Notes: generated from the letters alone by a model not told the origin. Shown: positions 1-9,779, numbered from the stretch's first letter. The stretch: DNA of 64,000 nucleotides from Bacteroidota bacterium (GCA_021789975.1 JAJYIT010000003.1:124001-188000); one strand, 5' to 3'. A program made the numbers and translations.

Positions 1-54
1 ATCAGCTCCACTCTCAATTCATCTCGCGGCACAGCACGCCTGGGCTCTGAGCCG

Positions 55-3000
55 CTAATTCTTCCTTTGAATAAATTTGTTCACTTCCCTGAGTATTATC
101 TCGCGGGTGAGTCCTTCCTTCCGAACTATGTTCTTGATCTTGGAATTAAGAGCCGTGCGATCTTGCTCGGTCACTTCTTTCGCGGTCAGAACAACTATCG
201 GCACTCCTCTCAACCGCTCGTCTTCGTACATCAGACTTGCGACTTCGAATCCGTCCATTTCCGGCATCAGGAGATCCAGGAATACCAGTGAAGGGACCGT
301 TTTGCTGAGAATGTCCATGGCTTCAATACCGTTGCGCGCGGTATGGATGGTGAAGCTGCTCTTCTCGAGCAGACTCCGCAGGAAATTTGTAAAATCTTCA
401 TTGTCGTCTATCACGAGAATTTCGCCGCCAACTGTTCCAGTATAGGAGCGAATCACCGAAACAATCTGCTTGGAATCTACAGGCTTCACCAGGTAAGATT
501 CGGCACCAAGAGACACAGCAAGCGCTTTGTTATCGACGACCGAATGGATGATGACCGGTATTTCTTTCAGTTGAGGATCCGACTTGAGCTCCTGGAGAAT
601 TACCCAGCCGTCCTTGTTCGGCATCATGATGTCAAGTGTAATCAGTATCGGTTTTGATTGTCGCACCGTGTCGATGGCGGTTCGAGAATCGCTGATCCCG
701 AGGAACTCGAAGCCTTCGGACTCCAGATGGTTCTTAAGAAGCACGAGGACATCGGGGTCGTCATCGATACAGATCACGAGATTATTCATCTGGGAAGACG
801 GTGTCGGCGGCGGTGGAGGTGCCACCTCCTCATCGACGTTAGACTTTTCCCGGCGAAACTGTAATGGAACAGTCAAAGTGAAAGTCGATCCCTTTCTCAT
901 CTCGCTCTGCACAGTAAGATCGCCACCCAGCATTCTTGCGAGCTTCCTGGAGATTGCCAGACCAAGCCCTGTCCCGCCGTGCTTCCTGGTGTTAGAACCG
1001 TCTACCTGTCGAAACTCCTCGAATACAAGGTCCAGATAGTCCACAGGAATGCCGGAACCAGTGTCCTCAACGGATAAGGATAGAAAATTCTCTTCGACAA
1101 GTTTTGTAGCAACTTTGATGTGGCCCTGTTCGGTAAACTTGGCAGCGTTGCTCAGCAGGTTAAGGATTATTTGTTTAATTCTTGCCGAGTCCGAATAGAT
1201 CACAGGTATTTGCGGATCGCCTTCACTTAGCAACTTCACCGGTTTACTGCCGACAAGCGGTTCCACAGTTATGAGCGCGTCCTTGACGACCTCATCGATT
1301 GCAAATTCTTCCGGAGATATGGTCAGTTTGCCCGCTTCAATCTTTGAGAGGTCGAGAATGTCGTTAATAAGGGCTAAAAGGTTCTTTGCGTTTCTAAGAA
1401 CTATCTCCAGACCTTCTTTCTGCTCACCTGTCGGCGGCTGCAGATCATCGGTGAGGATTAGGTTCGTGAATCCGATTATGGAGTTTAACGGCGTCCTTAA
1501 CTCGTGGCTCATGTTAGCAAGGAACTGACTCTTAAGCCTGCTTGCTTCTTCGAGCTGCTGGTTTGCCCGTACCAGCTGGGCGTTTGCCTCCTCAACCCAG
1601 AGCTTGGACATCGTTAATTGTTCATTCGAGTCTTCAAGTTCTTTAGACTTCTCAAGAACATCTGAATAGAGGAGCGCATTTTCTACGGCCGCACCTATGA
1701 CGCGCGATATCATCGTAACGAACTCTTCATCTGTCTTTCCAAAATCCTTCTCAGATTCTGATGTCAAAAGGAGTACGCCGTGAAGCTTCCGTGTACCTAT
1801 GATCGGCACAAATGCGGCCGAAATGACGAGTTCACTCTCCAAAACTTCAAACAACACATCTGTTCTTTCTTCCACAGAAACTTCGGGTATCAGCACCGCT
1901 TCACCGGCATCGATGACCTCGGACATAATTCCACTTTTCGCCGGGATATGATTGATCCTATCGTCCGATTCAAATGACGTTGTAAAACCGAGAGAGGCTG
2001 CCAAATTCATGGTGCTTGTCTCTTCGTCAAGCAGATAAACCGCCGCACCTGATATGTCCTCCGATTCAAGAACGCGCGACAGCCCTTTGTTGAATATCTC
2101 GTCGACATCCAAAGCGTCTTTCACACCCAGAGCAGTCCGGTTTATGACGGAGAGCCTCCGGTTCTGTCTGTTAATTTCGATTTCATTCTTCTTTTGCTCA
2201 GTGACGTCACTGAAGATTGCGACCGCACCGATTGCATCCTGGCTTGCACCTATCAGAGGTGCAGCGCTAATGGATAAGACCCTTTCTCCCCCTTCAGTAA
2301 CCGCAATAAACTGGTAATTGCGAACATTTTTTCCTTGTACTGCCGCTTGTCTTATGGGATTTTCGTTTTCACTCAGGAGAATCCCGTTGAGTTTTCGCAT
2401 TCCGAACGCCGAAGCATATTCGTGGAACTCGGCAGCCGGAATGTCCTTCAATCCGAGAATCTCCTTGCCGGCTTCGTTCATCAGTACTATTTTCCCGCGG
2501 CCATCGACGACTGCAATACCTTCTGACGCACTTGCAAAGATCTTCTCAAGCTGTTCAGCCTGCTCGGCGATCTTCGTGGCAAGTTTGAGTTTTTGAATCC
2601 CGGTTGCCAGTTCGACACCTGCGACCTCAGCCAGGCTGGTCTCGTACTCCATGCTGCCGGATTTCTTAGCAGTGATGAATTGGAGCACACCGACCATATC
2701 GCCGGAACTGACCAGAGGAAGACTAACCAGCCCCGCCCCGCGATAGAGGGGCTCCGATTCAAACGCTGCGAATTCCGTACGCGACAGAGCCGGCGAGAAG
2801 ACTGTTTTGCAAGTCTTCGCCGCCTTAACTGCCTCGCCATCGTTAGAGGGATTCTGCGGTGAGTCGAGATCCATAATCTGAGGCGGCGAAAAGTTTAGCC
2901 GTCGCCCGATAGAACTGCTCACGGCTGCAAGCTCAAGTTTCGCATTCGCTTCGTCGTACATGTACAGTACAGCAATCGGAGTGCTGAGGATACCGAGGAG

Positions 3001-4632
3001 AAGATCTGATGCGGACTTTACAAAATCTGAGGTTCTCCTGCTGGAAACTGAAAGCTGGGCTATATGATACGCAGCCTCCTTGCGCCTCTCTTCCCATTTT
3101 TTTTCCGTGATATCTTCGCAAATTCCGACTGCCGCCGTCAGTCTCCCTTCCGCATTTTTTATCAGGCCCATGTTAAGCGAGACAAAATATTCGCTCCCAT
3201 CTCTATGCCTGTTTATCACCTCACCCGTCCACCCGCCTGACTCGACGGTCTGCCTGAAGATATCTGAAGGCTTCCCAAACGAAGCAGCCGGTGAAGTGAT
3301 AATACCCGACAGAGTTCCACCGGGTATTTCTTTCATTGCATACCCGAAGAGTTTTTCCGCCGCAGAATTCATGAATGTTATCTTAGCTTGATGGTCGGTG
3401 ACGATGACTGCCTGGGTCGTATTCTCGACCGCCGCACTCAGCACCTGGTCGCGGTACTCCAGCTCCTTTCGCTTCGTTATATCACGATAAACGGTTATTC
3501 GACCAAGTCTCTTCCCTTCAATTATGATGGGCACCGAATTCAGCAAGGATGATATCGACCTTCCGTCCTTCGTCACGACTGTCAACTCAAATTCTCTTTG
3601 AGTACCGTTATCAACTAACTGCTCGTACTCTTCAACGGTCTCCCTCTCATCCGGTTGATAGAGTTCAAAGACTTCTTTTCTCATCATCTCGGAAATTGAA
3701 AAGCCGAAGTCCCTTTCGAAAGACGGGTTAACATAAACGGTGGACCCGTGTTCATCAACTATTCGTACCGGGTCGGGTAACTGCTCAAGGTAAAACTGGT
3801 ATTTGAGCAACTCCTGGTTGGCGGCTTTCAATCCTTCGGAGTTTCGAACGTATTCCCCGAATATCTGACCCACATCCACGAGACTCCCGACAGCTCCAAT
3901 TGTAAAGGCGGACAATGACAGCGCGATATGTGCAGCGGAGGCCGTATCGGTAAATGAGTGAGAAAAAGATCCGACGAGTGCGGCTATCATAAGAAGAAAG
4001 AGTGTTATGCTGATCGAGTAGTTGAAAAGAGTCGGGTATTTAAGGTAATTCCTTGAAACCCCTATGAACGAAACGAGAAAAAAGCCGGATACAGTGAAGG
4101 CGAGGACACGGGAGTTTTGTGCCGAGATGAAATTGCCTTTTACCCCAAAAGTGTGTAAGACGAAGATTGAGACTGAGAGTAGAATTATGATTACTGCAAC
4201 CTCGACCAGGATGTCCAACACCGACGATTTCAGTTCGGGATAGACCCAAACGAGCAGCGTCCCCACACACAACATCAGCGCAAATAAGAATCTTCCCCCC
4301 TGCCACGCAGCGATTTGAAAGTAGAATGCCATCTGATGATCGCTGAGGATACCGAGGTCCGAGATCGTTATCCCCACTACGCGTATGAAGCCGCCGACAA
4401 GAAAAGCAAACGCGATAAACTGAAGGAGCCTGTCCTTCATGACGACGTACCTTGAGAAAGCGAAAAGCGAGATCGCAGCAGAAATCATGTTTGCGATCAG
4501 GATGGTATCGACAAGAAGTTCCCGGGTAATCGCTACATGAGTCGTTTCGGCAAGGAACACTACGAGTACGGCAAATATCCATGCCCCGACTATACCCACG
4601 CTTAGCGAGAGGAGTCCTCTATTGCCGGTCAC
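55..4632 (-). CDS. Hybrid sensor histidine kinase with PAS/GAF sensors and two receiver domains
   Basis: Membrane-bound hybrid kinase of 1525 residues. The first ~255 residues hold about eight hydrophobic segments (a MASE-like sensor). Then follow a PAS domain (~275-390), PAS (~395-515), GAF (~525-680), PAS (~685-815), GAF (~830-985), a Gln/Glu-rich coiled coil and HisKA. The phospho-acceptor is His1043 (SHELRTPLNS). The HATPase_c domain shows the N box (NLLSNAAKFT), G1 (DTGSGIP) and G2 (GGTGLGLAIS). Two receivers follow, with likely phospho-Asp at 1334 (LDIMMP) and 1453 (LDLLMPEMDG). The gene starts with GTG, and its first bases overlap the stop of the upstream receiver gene (GTGA), so the two are translationally coupled. 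It is the last gene of the operon. The two GAF domains suggest a cytoplasmic ligand or redox input, which is inference; the signal is unknown. Confidence 0.95.
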   Translation of the reverse strand: MTGNRGLLSLSVGIVGAWIFAVLVVFLAETTHVAITRELLVDTILIANMISAAISLFAFSRYVVMKDRLLQFIAFAFLVGGFIRVVGITISDLGILSDHQMAFYFQIAAWQGGRFLFALMLCVGTLLVWVYPELKSSVLDILVEVAVIIILLSVSIFVLHTFGVKGNFISAQNSRVLAFTVSGFFLVSFIGVSRNYLKYPTLFNYSISITLFLLMIAALVGSFSHSFTDTASAAHIALSLSAFTIGAVGSLVDVGQIFGEYVRNSEGLKAANQELLKYQFYLEQLPDPVRIVDEHGSTVYVNPSFERDFGFSISEMMRKEVFELYQPDERETVEEYEQLVDNGTQREFELTVVTKDGRSISSLLNSVPIIIEGKRLGRITVYRDITKRKELEYRDQVLSAAVENTTQAVIVTDHQAKITFMNSAAEKLFGYAMKEIPGGTLSGIITSPAASFGKPSDIFRQTVESGGWTGEVINRHRDGSEYFVSLNMGLIKNAEGRLTAAVGICEDITEKKWEERRKEAAYHIAQLSVSSRRTSDFVKSASDLLLGILSTPIAVLYMYDEANAKLELAAVSSSIGRRLNFSPPQIMDLDSPQNPSNDGEAVKAAKTCKTVFSPALSRTEFAAFESEPLYRGAGLVSLPLVSSGDMVGVLQFITAKKSGSMEYETSLAEVAGVELATGIQKLKLATKIAEQAEQLEKIFASASEGIAVVDGRGKIVLMNEAGKEILGLKDIPAAEFHEYASAFGMRKLNGILLSENENPIRQAAVQGKNVRNYQFIAVTEGGERVLSISAAPLIGASQDAIGAVAIFSDVTEQKKNEIEINRQNRRLSVINRTALGVKDALDVDEIFNKGLSRVLESEDISGAAVYLLDEETSTMNLAASLGFTTSFESDDRINHIPAKSGIMSEVIDAGEAVLIPEVSVEERTDVLFEVLESELVISAAFVPIIGTRKLHGVLLLTSESEKDFGKTDEEFVTMISRVIGAAVENALLYSDVLEKSKELEDSNEQLTMSKLWVEEANAQLVRANQQLEEASRLKSQFLANMSHELRTPLNSIIGFTNLILTDDLQPPTGEQKEGLEIVLRNAKNLLALINDILDLSKIEAGKLTISPEEFAIDEVVKDALITVEPLVGSKPVKLLSEGDPQIPVIYSDSARIKQIILNLLSNAAKFTEQGHIKVATKLVEENFLSLSVEDTGSGIPVDYLDLVFEEFRQVDGSNTRKHGGTGLGLAISRKLARMLGGDLTVQSEMRKGSTFTLTVPLQFRREKSNVDEEVAPPPPPTPSSQMNNLVICIDDDPDVLVLLKNHLESEGFEFLGISDSRTAIDTVRQSKPILITLDIMMPNKDGWVILQELKSDPQLKEIPVIIHSVVDNKALAVSLGAESYLVKPVDSKQIVSVIRSYTGTVGGEILVIDDNEDFTNFLRSLLEKSSFTIHTARNGIEAMDILSKTVPSLVFLDLLMPEMDGFEVASLMYEDERLRGVPIVVLTAKEVTEQDRTALNSKIKNIVRKEGLTREIILREVNKFIQRKN

Positions 4633-5006
4633 TTATCTGCCAGATACTTTTTCACGGTTGCCATGAGCTGCAGAGGGTCGATTGGTTTAGCCAGATATTC
4701 ATCACATCCCGCTTCAATGGCCTTCTCGCGGTCGCCTATCATGGCCTGGGCCGTAACCGCAACCAGGGGTATATGTTTCGTCGCATCACTTGCCCGAAGC
4801 GCAGCCGCCGCCTGGTAACCGTCCATGTCAGGCATTTTCATATCGAGTAAAATTAGCTCCGGCATCCTATCGGTTGCAAGTTTAACAGCCTCTTCCCCGC
4901 CGTGTGCCTCGAGATATTCCAAATCTAAGCCGGACCTCCTGAGTATTCTTTTTATTAACAAGATGTTGTCCGAGTTATCATCGGCTACAAGAACCAGCCT
5001 CGCCAT
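4629..5006 (-). CDS. Stand-alone CheY/DivK-like response regulator
   Basis: Single receiver domain of 125 residues with no output domain. It shows the acidic pair near the N-terminus (ADDNSDN), phospho-acceptor Asp55 (LILLDMKMPDMDG), the conserved Thr in AVTAQAM and the Lys in LAKPID. Its ATG shares one base with the stop of the upstream phosphohexomutase gene (TGATG), and its stop overlaps the GTG of the hybrid kinase. It is probably a phosphorelay partner of that kinase (inference from the coupling). DivK-type regulators act through protein contact, not DNA binding. Confidence 0.93.
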   Translation of the reverse strand: MARLVLVADDNSDNILLIKRILRRSGLDLEYLEAHGGEEAVKLATDRMPELILLDMKMPDMDGYQAAAALRASDATKHIPLVAVTAQAMIGDREKAIEAGCDEYLAKPIDPLQLMATVKKYLADK

Positions 5007-6361
5007 CAGATCCCCTTCACGAAATCAACGACTTCAGATGCACGCCTCTCGGCTTCTACACGAGATGGCGCTTCGGCTATAACACGGATAATCGGTTCCG
5101 TGTTCGATTTGCGGAGATGAATCCAATAATCGGGAGCATCAATCTTCAAACCGTCTTTGGTGTTTGTCTTAAACTTGGAGTACTTCCGCTTTACAGCATT
5201 TATGATCCTGCCGGGATCCTTCTTCCCGAGATCAATTCTTTTCTTGACGATCTCGAATTTCGGGAGGCTCTCCTTCAACTCCGACAATGTTCCTCCGAAT
5301 TCCAGCAGGTGCTGCAAAACGATACCTATGCCGACAAGTGCGTCACGCCCGTAATGGATTTCCGGCAGAATAACGCCACCGCTCCCCTCACCCCCGACAA
5401 CGGCACCGATCTTTTTCATCTTCTTAACTACGTTGATTTCGCCGACCGGGGAACGGAAGACTCTGCCTTCGAGGCGCTCGCCTATAACATCCACTGCACG
5501 CGTGGTAGACAGATTGACCGCCGCGATCCTTTTATCAACCGGTGTCTTTTCAAAAACGAATTTTACGGCCTGCGCGACGGTATACTCTTCGCTGAACGGT
5601 TCACCTTTCTCTGTAATCAGGACCAGCCTATCCACATCAGGGTCGACAACGATCCCCAGATCCGCCTTTTCAGTTTTGACACGCGCCATTACAGCGGAAA
5701 GATTTTCGGGAATCGGCTCGGGTTTCCGCGGAAATATCCCCGTGCCTTCGCAGTTCATCTTTATGATAGTGCAACCCAGTTCGTGAAGCAGCTCCGGGAC
5801 GACAAATGATCCTGCCGCGTTAACGCAATCGACGACAACCTTGAAATGCCTTTTGCGAACAGCCTCAACGTCCAAAGATCTTATCGCAAGAACTCTCCTG
5901 ATATGATCTTTAATGAAGAAATCGCTGTGATCTATCCTGCCTGTCGACTCATAGTCAGCGTATTTCGGTTTTAGGTCTGCGAGTTTCCAGAGCTTAGTGT
6001 TTTCTTGCGCATCCAGAAAAACGCCCTCCCCATTTATGAATTTCATGCCGTTCCATTCCATAGGATTATGACTTGCAGTGACGGCAACTCCTCCGGCAGC
6101 ATCGGAGTGTTCTGCGGCGAGCTGTACGGTGGGCGTGGGGCAAATACCGATATCGACGACATCACAACCGTTCGCGGCCAGGACACCGATCAACATCTCC
6201 GCCAGCATCGCCCCATGATATCTTCCGTCTCTTCCGACAACGATCTTCTTCCTGTTCGTGAACGAGGAAAACGCATTCGCGTATTTCAGAACCGTCTCTG
6301 GAGTAAGAGTATCACCGACTACTCCGCGCAACCCCGATATACTCACAATCAACCTGTTCAT
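5006..6361 (-). CDS. Phosphoglucomutase/phosphomannomutase family protein (GlmM-like)
   Basis: Cytoplasmic alpha-D-phosphohexomutase of 451 residues, the usual length. Catalytic phosphoserine Ser97 lies in TASHNPMEWNG. The metal-binding loop is DPDVDRL, the sugar-binding loop GGEGSGG, and the C-terminal phosphate-binding loop RKSNTEPIIRV. Family members interconvert the 1- and 6-phosphates of glucose, mannose or glucosamine for cell-wall and polysaccharide precursors. The sugar cannot be told from sequence alone. The GEGSGG loop and overall length fit GlmM-like or archaeal-type PGM/PMM. The start overlaps the end of the GNAT gene by 4 nt. Confidence 0.92.
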   Translation of the reverse strand: MNRLIVSISGLRGVVGDTLTPETVLKYANAFSSFTNRKKIVVGRDGRYHGAMLAEMLIGVLAANGCDVVDIGICPTPTVQLAAEHSDAAGGVAVTASHNPMEWNGMKFINGEGVFLDAQENTKLWKLADLKPKYADYESTGRIDHSDFFIKDHIRRVLAIRSLDVEAVRKRHFKVVVDCVNAAGSFVVPELLHELGCTIIKMNCEGTGIFPRKPEPIPENLSAVMARVKTEKADLGIVVDPDVDRLVLITEKGEPFSEEYTVAQAVKFVFEKTPVDKRIAAVNLSTTRAVDVIGERLEGRVFRSPVGEINVVKKMKKIGAVVGGEGSGGVILPEIHYGRDALVGIGIVLQHLLEFGGTLSELKESLPKFEIVKKRIDLGKKDPGRIINAVKRKYSKFKTNTKDGLKIDAPDYWIHLRKSNTEPIIRVIAEAPSRVEAERRASEVVDFVKGI

Positions 6362-6870
6362 CTTTTACCTCTCCCGCTTATGATCTTCGAGTACTGAACC
6401 AGTTTTTTGCTGGCGACATAACCGCGTGCCTTCAGAAATTTGTGAACGGAAGAGTTATACGCGTATACACTCATGAGAATATAGTCGACATTCCGCCCGC
6501 TCGCCAGTCTCTCGACTTCTCTCAATAACGCAGACCCAACACCGCGGCTACGCCATTGCTTCTTTGTGACGGCATAGGGCAAATAAAAGTAGTTCTCTGA
6601 TTCATATATCGTGACATAGCCTATCGTTTCACCCGCTGCGACAGCGACGAGCATGGTGGAACCGTGTCCTCTTACAAAATGGACGAAATCTTCCTTCTTC
6701 ATCTTTTGTCCGGGATAATTTTCAATCTCCGAGACTGCGGAACTCATACCGACCACCGCCTTCAGATCGGTCATCCTCGCACGTCTAATACGGAACTCGT
6801 CTCGCTTCGAAGCGGCTGATTTGTTCACCTTACTTCTTCTCTTCGTTGACGCTTTTTCTGTTTGCTTCAT
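6358..6870 (-). CDS. GNAT family N-acetyltransferase
   Basis: Protein of 170 residues from the chosen ATG at 6870. The frame is open further upstream (to 6909), but that part lies inside the pantothenate kinase gene and gives an unconvincing N-terminus. The first ~30 residues are Lys/Ser-rich. The GNAT fold follows, with the acetyl-CoA pyrophosphate loop RSRGVGSALL (Q/R-x-x-G-x-G/A pattern) and a C-terminal YNSSVHKFLKARGY motif typical of motif B. The substrate is unknown. The gene overlaps coaX by 41 nt and the next gene by 4 nt, so it is clearly part of the operon. Confidence 0.85.
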   Translation of the reverse strand: MKQTEKASTKRRSKVNKSAASKRDEFRIRRARMTDLKAVVGMSSAVSEIENYPGQKMKKEDFVHFVRGHGSTMLVAVAAGETIGYVTIYESENYFYLPYAVTKKQWRSRGVGSALLREVERLASGRNVDYILMSVYAYNSSVHKFLKARGYVASKKLVQYSKIISGRGKR

Positions 6871-7618
6871 AAATAATGCGTACTCCTTCGAGAACGAGAG
6901 TCGGCTCAATTTTATCGATTAATTTCGTGTGAGAAGATATGATGCCGGCATAACCGCCGGTAGCGATCACCTTGGCATCGGTTCCAATTGACGCTCTGAT
7001 TCGGCGGACGATGCCTTCCATAGCATCGACCGCACCGAACATAATTCCGCTTTGCATGCTTGCCACTGTTGTCTTGCCGATAACCTCAACGGGAAAACGG
7101 AGGTCTATTCGTGGAAGTCTTGCAGCCCGCCTTTGTAAGTCAGCGGCACCCGTTTCGAGACCGGGAGCAATAGCCCCTCCGAGATAAACACCGGTCGCTG
7201 ACACCACATCGAATGTTGTGGCGGTTCCAAAATCGAGGATGATTAAAGGTCCGCCGAATTTTTGGTAGGCAGCAACAGAGCCGCAAATTCTATCGCTCCC
7301 GACGGTCGCGGGCTCATCGTACCCGATCTTAATCCCAAGATCGAGGTCGGGATTTATGATGAGAGGGCTGCAATTGAAGTACTTTTTCGACATTCTCTCA
7401 ATTATGCCGGTCAAATTCGGGACTACCGACGAAATCCCAACCCCTTCAATACTCTGGAGGTTTATGTTATGATGTTTCAATAGTGAAAGGACGACGATCC
7501 CGATCTCATCTTCAGTCCGGACGACTTCACTCGCCACCCTATAATCTCTCACCATACGGTCTTTTTCATACACACCGAATTGCGTGTGCGTATTCCCGAC
7601 ATCGACACAGAGGAGCAT
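6830..7618 (-). CDS. coaX: Type III pantothenate kinase
   Basis: Catalyses ATP-dependent phosphorylation of pantothenate, the first step of coenzyme A synthesis, in the cytoplasm. The 262-residue length is normal. It has the N-terminal phosphate-binding CVDVGNTHTQFG motif, the TEDE segment, the GSDRICGSVAAY motif with its catalytic Asp, and the second phosphate motif LDFGTATTFDVV followed by GGAIAPGL, all hallmarks of the CoaX (ASKHA) fold. It starts 4 nt after the biotin ligase stop, with a purine-rich ribosome site (GGAAGG) inside the end of birA. The birA-coaX pairing is a common arrangement in bacteria. Confidence 0.96.
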   Translation of the reverse strand: MLLCVDVGNTHTQFGVYEKDRMVRDYRVASEVVRTEDEIGIVVLSLLKHHNINLQSIEGVGISSVVPNLTGIIERMSKKYFNCSPLIINPDLDLGIKIGYDEPATVGSDRICGSVAAYQKFGGPLIILDFGTATTFDVVSATGVYLGGAIAPGLETGAADLQRRAARLPRIDLRFPVEVIGKTTVASMQSGIMFGAVDAMEGIVRRIRASIGTDAKVIATGGYAGIISSHTKLIDKIEPTLVLEGVRIIYEANRKSVNEEKK

Positions 7619-7622
7619 GAGA

Positions 7623-8384
7623 TCAACCTTCCATCAAAGTTATTTCACCTGCTGTAAATTCCTTCAGCCCTTCAACTGTCTTTATCACTATAGCGCCATA
7701 GTCTGTAACATCGTCACAGATCCCGTCGAAAATTCTGCCCGCCATATCAACTCTTACGTTTCTTCCGATCATCGCGGTCTTCTCCCGCCACCTCTTCATT
7801 ATCTCATAGAAATTCCGCTGGCGAAGGGAATCATATATTTTTCCGAATCTGTTGAGAATAGCAGATAATATCTCGTCACGATCGAACTCTTTCCCCTTTA
7901 CTGCCGCGATGGAAGTTGCTTTCGTATTTAGTTCAGGCGGAAAGACTTTCTGATTTACATTCAGCCCAATTCCAAGGACGACGTACCGAAGAGTATCGTT
8001 CTCGAAATTTGTTTCCAGCAGGGTTCCGCAAATCTTCTTCCCTCCGATAAGAACGTCATTTGGCCACTTCAGTTCCGGCTTGACATGTGCGACTTCTTCC
8101 AACGCTTCCGCCACCGCCACTGCTGCCGAAAAAGTCAGAATGAATATCTCGTCTCTTTCCAAAAAGACCGGCCTGAGCAGTAATGAAAACAGAAGATTAG
8201 ACAACGGTTCTGACTCCCACCGTCGCCCAAACCTGCCTCGACCCGCGAACTGCTCGTCCGCAACCACCACCGTACCTTCGGGGAATCCCTGGTCGGCGAG
8301 CTTCATCAAATGCCCGTTAGTCGAGTCAATCTTCGCGAATCGATATAAGTCGTAATTCAAACTTGTACTAAAATTAAAACTCAT
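7623..8384 (-). CDS. birA: Biotin--[acetyl-CoA-carboxylase] ligase, monofunctional
   Basis: Attaches biotin to the carrier lysine of biotin-dependent carboxylases through biotinyl-5'-AMP. It has the biotin/ATP loop GRGRFGRRW, the LKWPNDVLIGGKKICG motif with the catalytic Lys, and the C-terminal SH3-like domain. There is no N-terminal helix-turn-helix, so it is the monofunctional class rather than a repressor. I place the start at ATG 8384 (253 residues); the frame is open to a TTG at 8399, without a ribosome site. A TATACT hexamer lies on this strand at 8405-8400, only about 15 nt upstream of the ATG. It could be a -10 box for a very short leader, but I see no convincing -35. This is the first gene of the six-gene operon. 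Confidence 0.94.
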   Translation of the reverse strand: MSFNFSTSLNYDLYRFAKIDSTNGHLMKLADQGFPEGTVVVADEQFAGRGRFGRRWESEPLSNLLFSLLLRPVFLERDEIFILTFSAAVAVAEALEEVAHVKPELKWPNDVLIGGKKICGTLLETNFENDTLRYVVLGIGLNVNQKVFPPELNTKATSIAAVKGKEFDRDEILSAILNRFGKIYDSLRQRNFYEIMKRWREKTAMIGRNVRVDMAGRIFDGICDDVTDYGAIVIKTVEGLKEFTAGEITLMEG

Positions 8385-8414
8385 CGGTTCACAAAGCAAA
8401 GTATAAAGACAATA

Positions 8415-8565
8415 GGTAGTGTCCTAATTTGAATCTCACTTCAAAGAAGAAAAGCAGATGAACCGCAATGATCGCAGGGATCGCAAAGTTCTGTATCGGT
8501 AAAGTATCCTTAGCGTACATTAGCTATCTCCGCGGTTTGAGCAAAACATAAATTAGGACACCATC
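8415..8565. repeat. MITE-like inverted-repeat element, copy 1
   Basis: About 150 bp bounded by the inverted arms GTGTCCTAATTT (8419-8430) and AAATTAGGACAC (8550-8561). The left end reads GGTAGTGTC, as in the copy at 46727-46894. Inside are an AACCGC...CGCAAAG stretch (8461-8488) and a GCGGTTT complement near 8532-8538, so the element can fold. It has no coding capacity and lies directly upstream of the biotin ligase operon. Confidence 0.6.
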
Positions 8566-8931
8566 AGACAATACCGTGCGGTTGTCGCTCAACGATTCGA
8601 TTTCATGGGAATAGCGAATCGCAACCGGGCAGGATCAACTTCTCTCGTTCACTTCCGAGCTGGCCGCATGGATCTTGCGTGCCCGCCTAACAGAGTCCCG
8701 GCTGGAGCAACCAGTGTGTCGGGAGACACAGGATTCTCGTATGTCCTCATCTTTCGGCACAAAAAGGCCAAAAGCTGTGTTAGTCAAAGCAGAGTGTGGC
8801 CGAAGTCAGCCTCGAAAGGCGAATGCGGAGCAATTCCGAGAAATTCAGTTTCAATCGATACCGAGGTGTGTCCTCGTACCAATTACCCACTCGAATAGTC
8901 AACCAGCACACAAACCAAAGAGGAGTAAGTC
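8566..8931. other. Intergenic region, no gene recognised
   Basis: About 365 bp upstream of the small outer-membrane protein gene. Several short open frames occur but have no ribosome sites or family resemblance. The last ~15 bases hold the GAGGAG ribosome site of the next gene. Confidence 0.5.
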
Positions 8932-9471
8932 ATGCTTCGAAACCTTTTTACCGTCATTCTGGCACTAGCATCGGTGGCATTCTTTGCGCCCAGGGCCAAT
9001 GCACAATTTGATAATCGGATGGATGTCGGGGGGGTGCATATCGGCCTGAGCGGAGTCGGAAGTGCACTGGCTCTGGGCCTCGACTATGAGCACGGAATCA
9101 CAAGTCCAGGCGAAGTCGGACCTGGGATAATAGGCATCGGCGGATTGTTTGATTACTATTCATACAATGACAGCTATTTCGGTTACTATGACGGCTCATG
9201 GACCTTCATTGATCTTGGCGTCAGCGGGATGTACCACTTTGTCCTGCAAAATAGAAAGTGGGATCCTTTTGTGGGTCTGGTTCTCGGATATGAAGCGGCA
9301 AGTTGGAAGTGGAACAATCCTTACATCGGGAATTACACACCATCGAATGGCGGCTTCACACTAGGGGCAAGTGCCGGCGTCCGATATTTTTTCAACAGCC
9401 ATTGGGCAGCTCAGGCAAGAGTAGGTTTCGGATTCTATATCCTCGCGCTGGGAGTAGATTATAGATTCTAG
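8932..9471 (+). CDS. Small outer-membrane beta-barrel protein
   Basis: 179 residues with a clear signal peptide (hydrophobic core ~5-20, cleavage after Ala at NAQ, ~24-25). The rest is Gly/Tyr/aromatic-rich alternating sequence typical of an 8-stranded barrel (OmpA/OmpW-like or porin-family beta-barrel). It ends in VDYRF, a C-terminal aromatic signature recognised by the BAM machinery. A strong GAGGAG lies just before the ATG. The gene is monocistronic, flanked by long gaps. Its specific function is unknown. Confidence 0.8.
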   Translation: MLRNLFTVILALASVAFFAPRANAQFDNRMDVGGVHIGLSGVGSALALGLDYEHGITSPGEVGPGIIGIGGLFDYYSYNDSYFGYYDGSWTFIDLGVSGMYHFVLQNRKWDPFVGLVLGYEAASWKWNNPYIGNYTPSNGGFTLGASAGVRYFFNSHWAAQARVGFGFYILALGVDYRF

Positions 9472-9779
9472 CTTCCATGCCCGACAGACAGATAACCCGA
9501 ACGATCGGACCCTCGAATATCTGATCGACTTCCAGCATACAGAGTTGAGGTAACTTTACGGGCTGCGCGGGTGTTTCGCAGGAAACTTTTCGGCACAGAT
9601 GGATATACATTGATCGGCACGAAGTGATCGTCTGAGTGTCAGCCACAGGCCGTGTGTATTCGGCACGCGGCCTTCCGTTCCTCTTCCTTCCCACATTTTT
9701 TCAAATAATCATTTAACCTTTTTCGTTTCCATTCATACATCTATTTTATGAGGTGATCGCAAAAAAAAGCGGAGAAATC
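9472..9779. other. Intergenic region, nothing recognised
   Basis: About 300 bp between the barrel gene and the beta-lactamase-fold gene. No gene, promoter or strong hairpin was recognised. The only clear element is the GGAGA ribosome site at 9771-9775 for the gene starting at 9780. Confidence 0.4.

Noticed and set aside
4040-4582. Open frame of about 180 codons on the minus strand inside the hybrid-kinase gene
   Set aside because: It lies wholly within the membrane-domain coding region in another frame and has no ribosome site or family resemblance.
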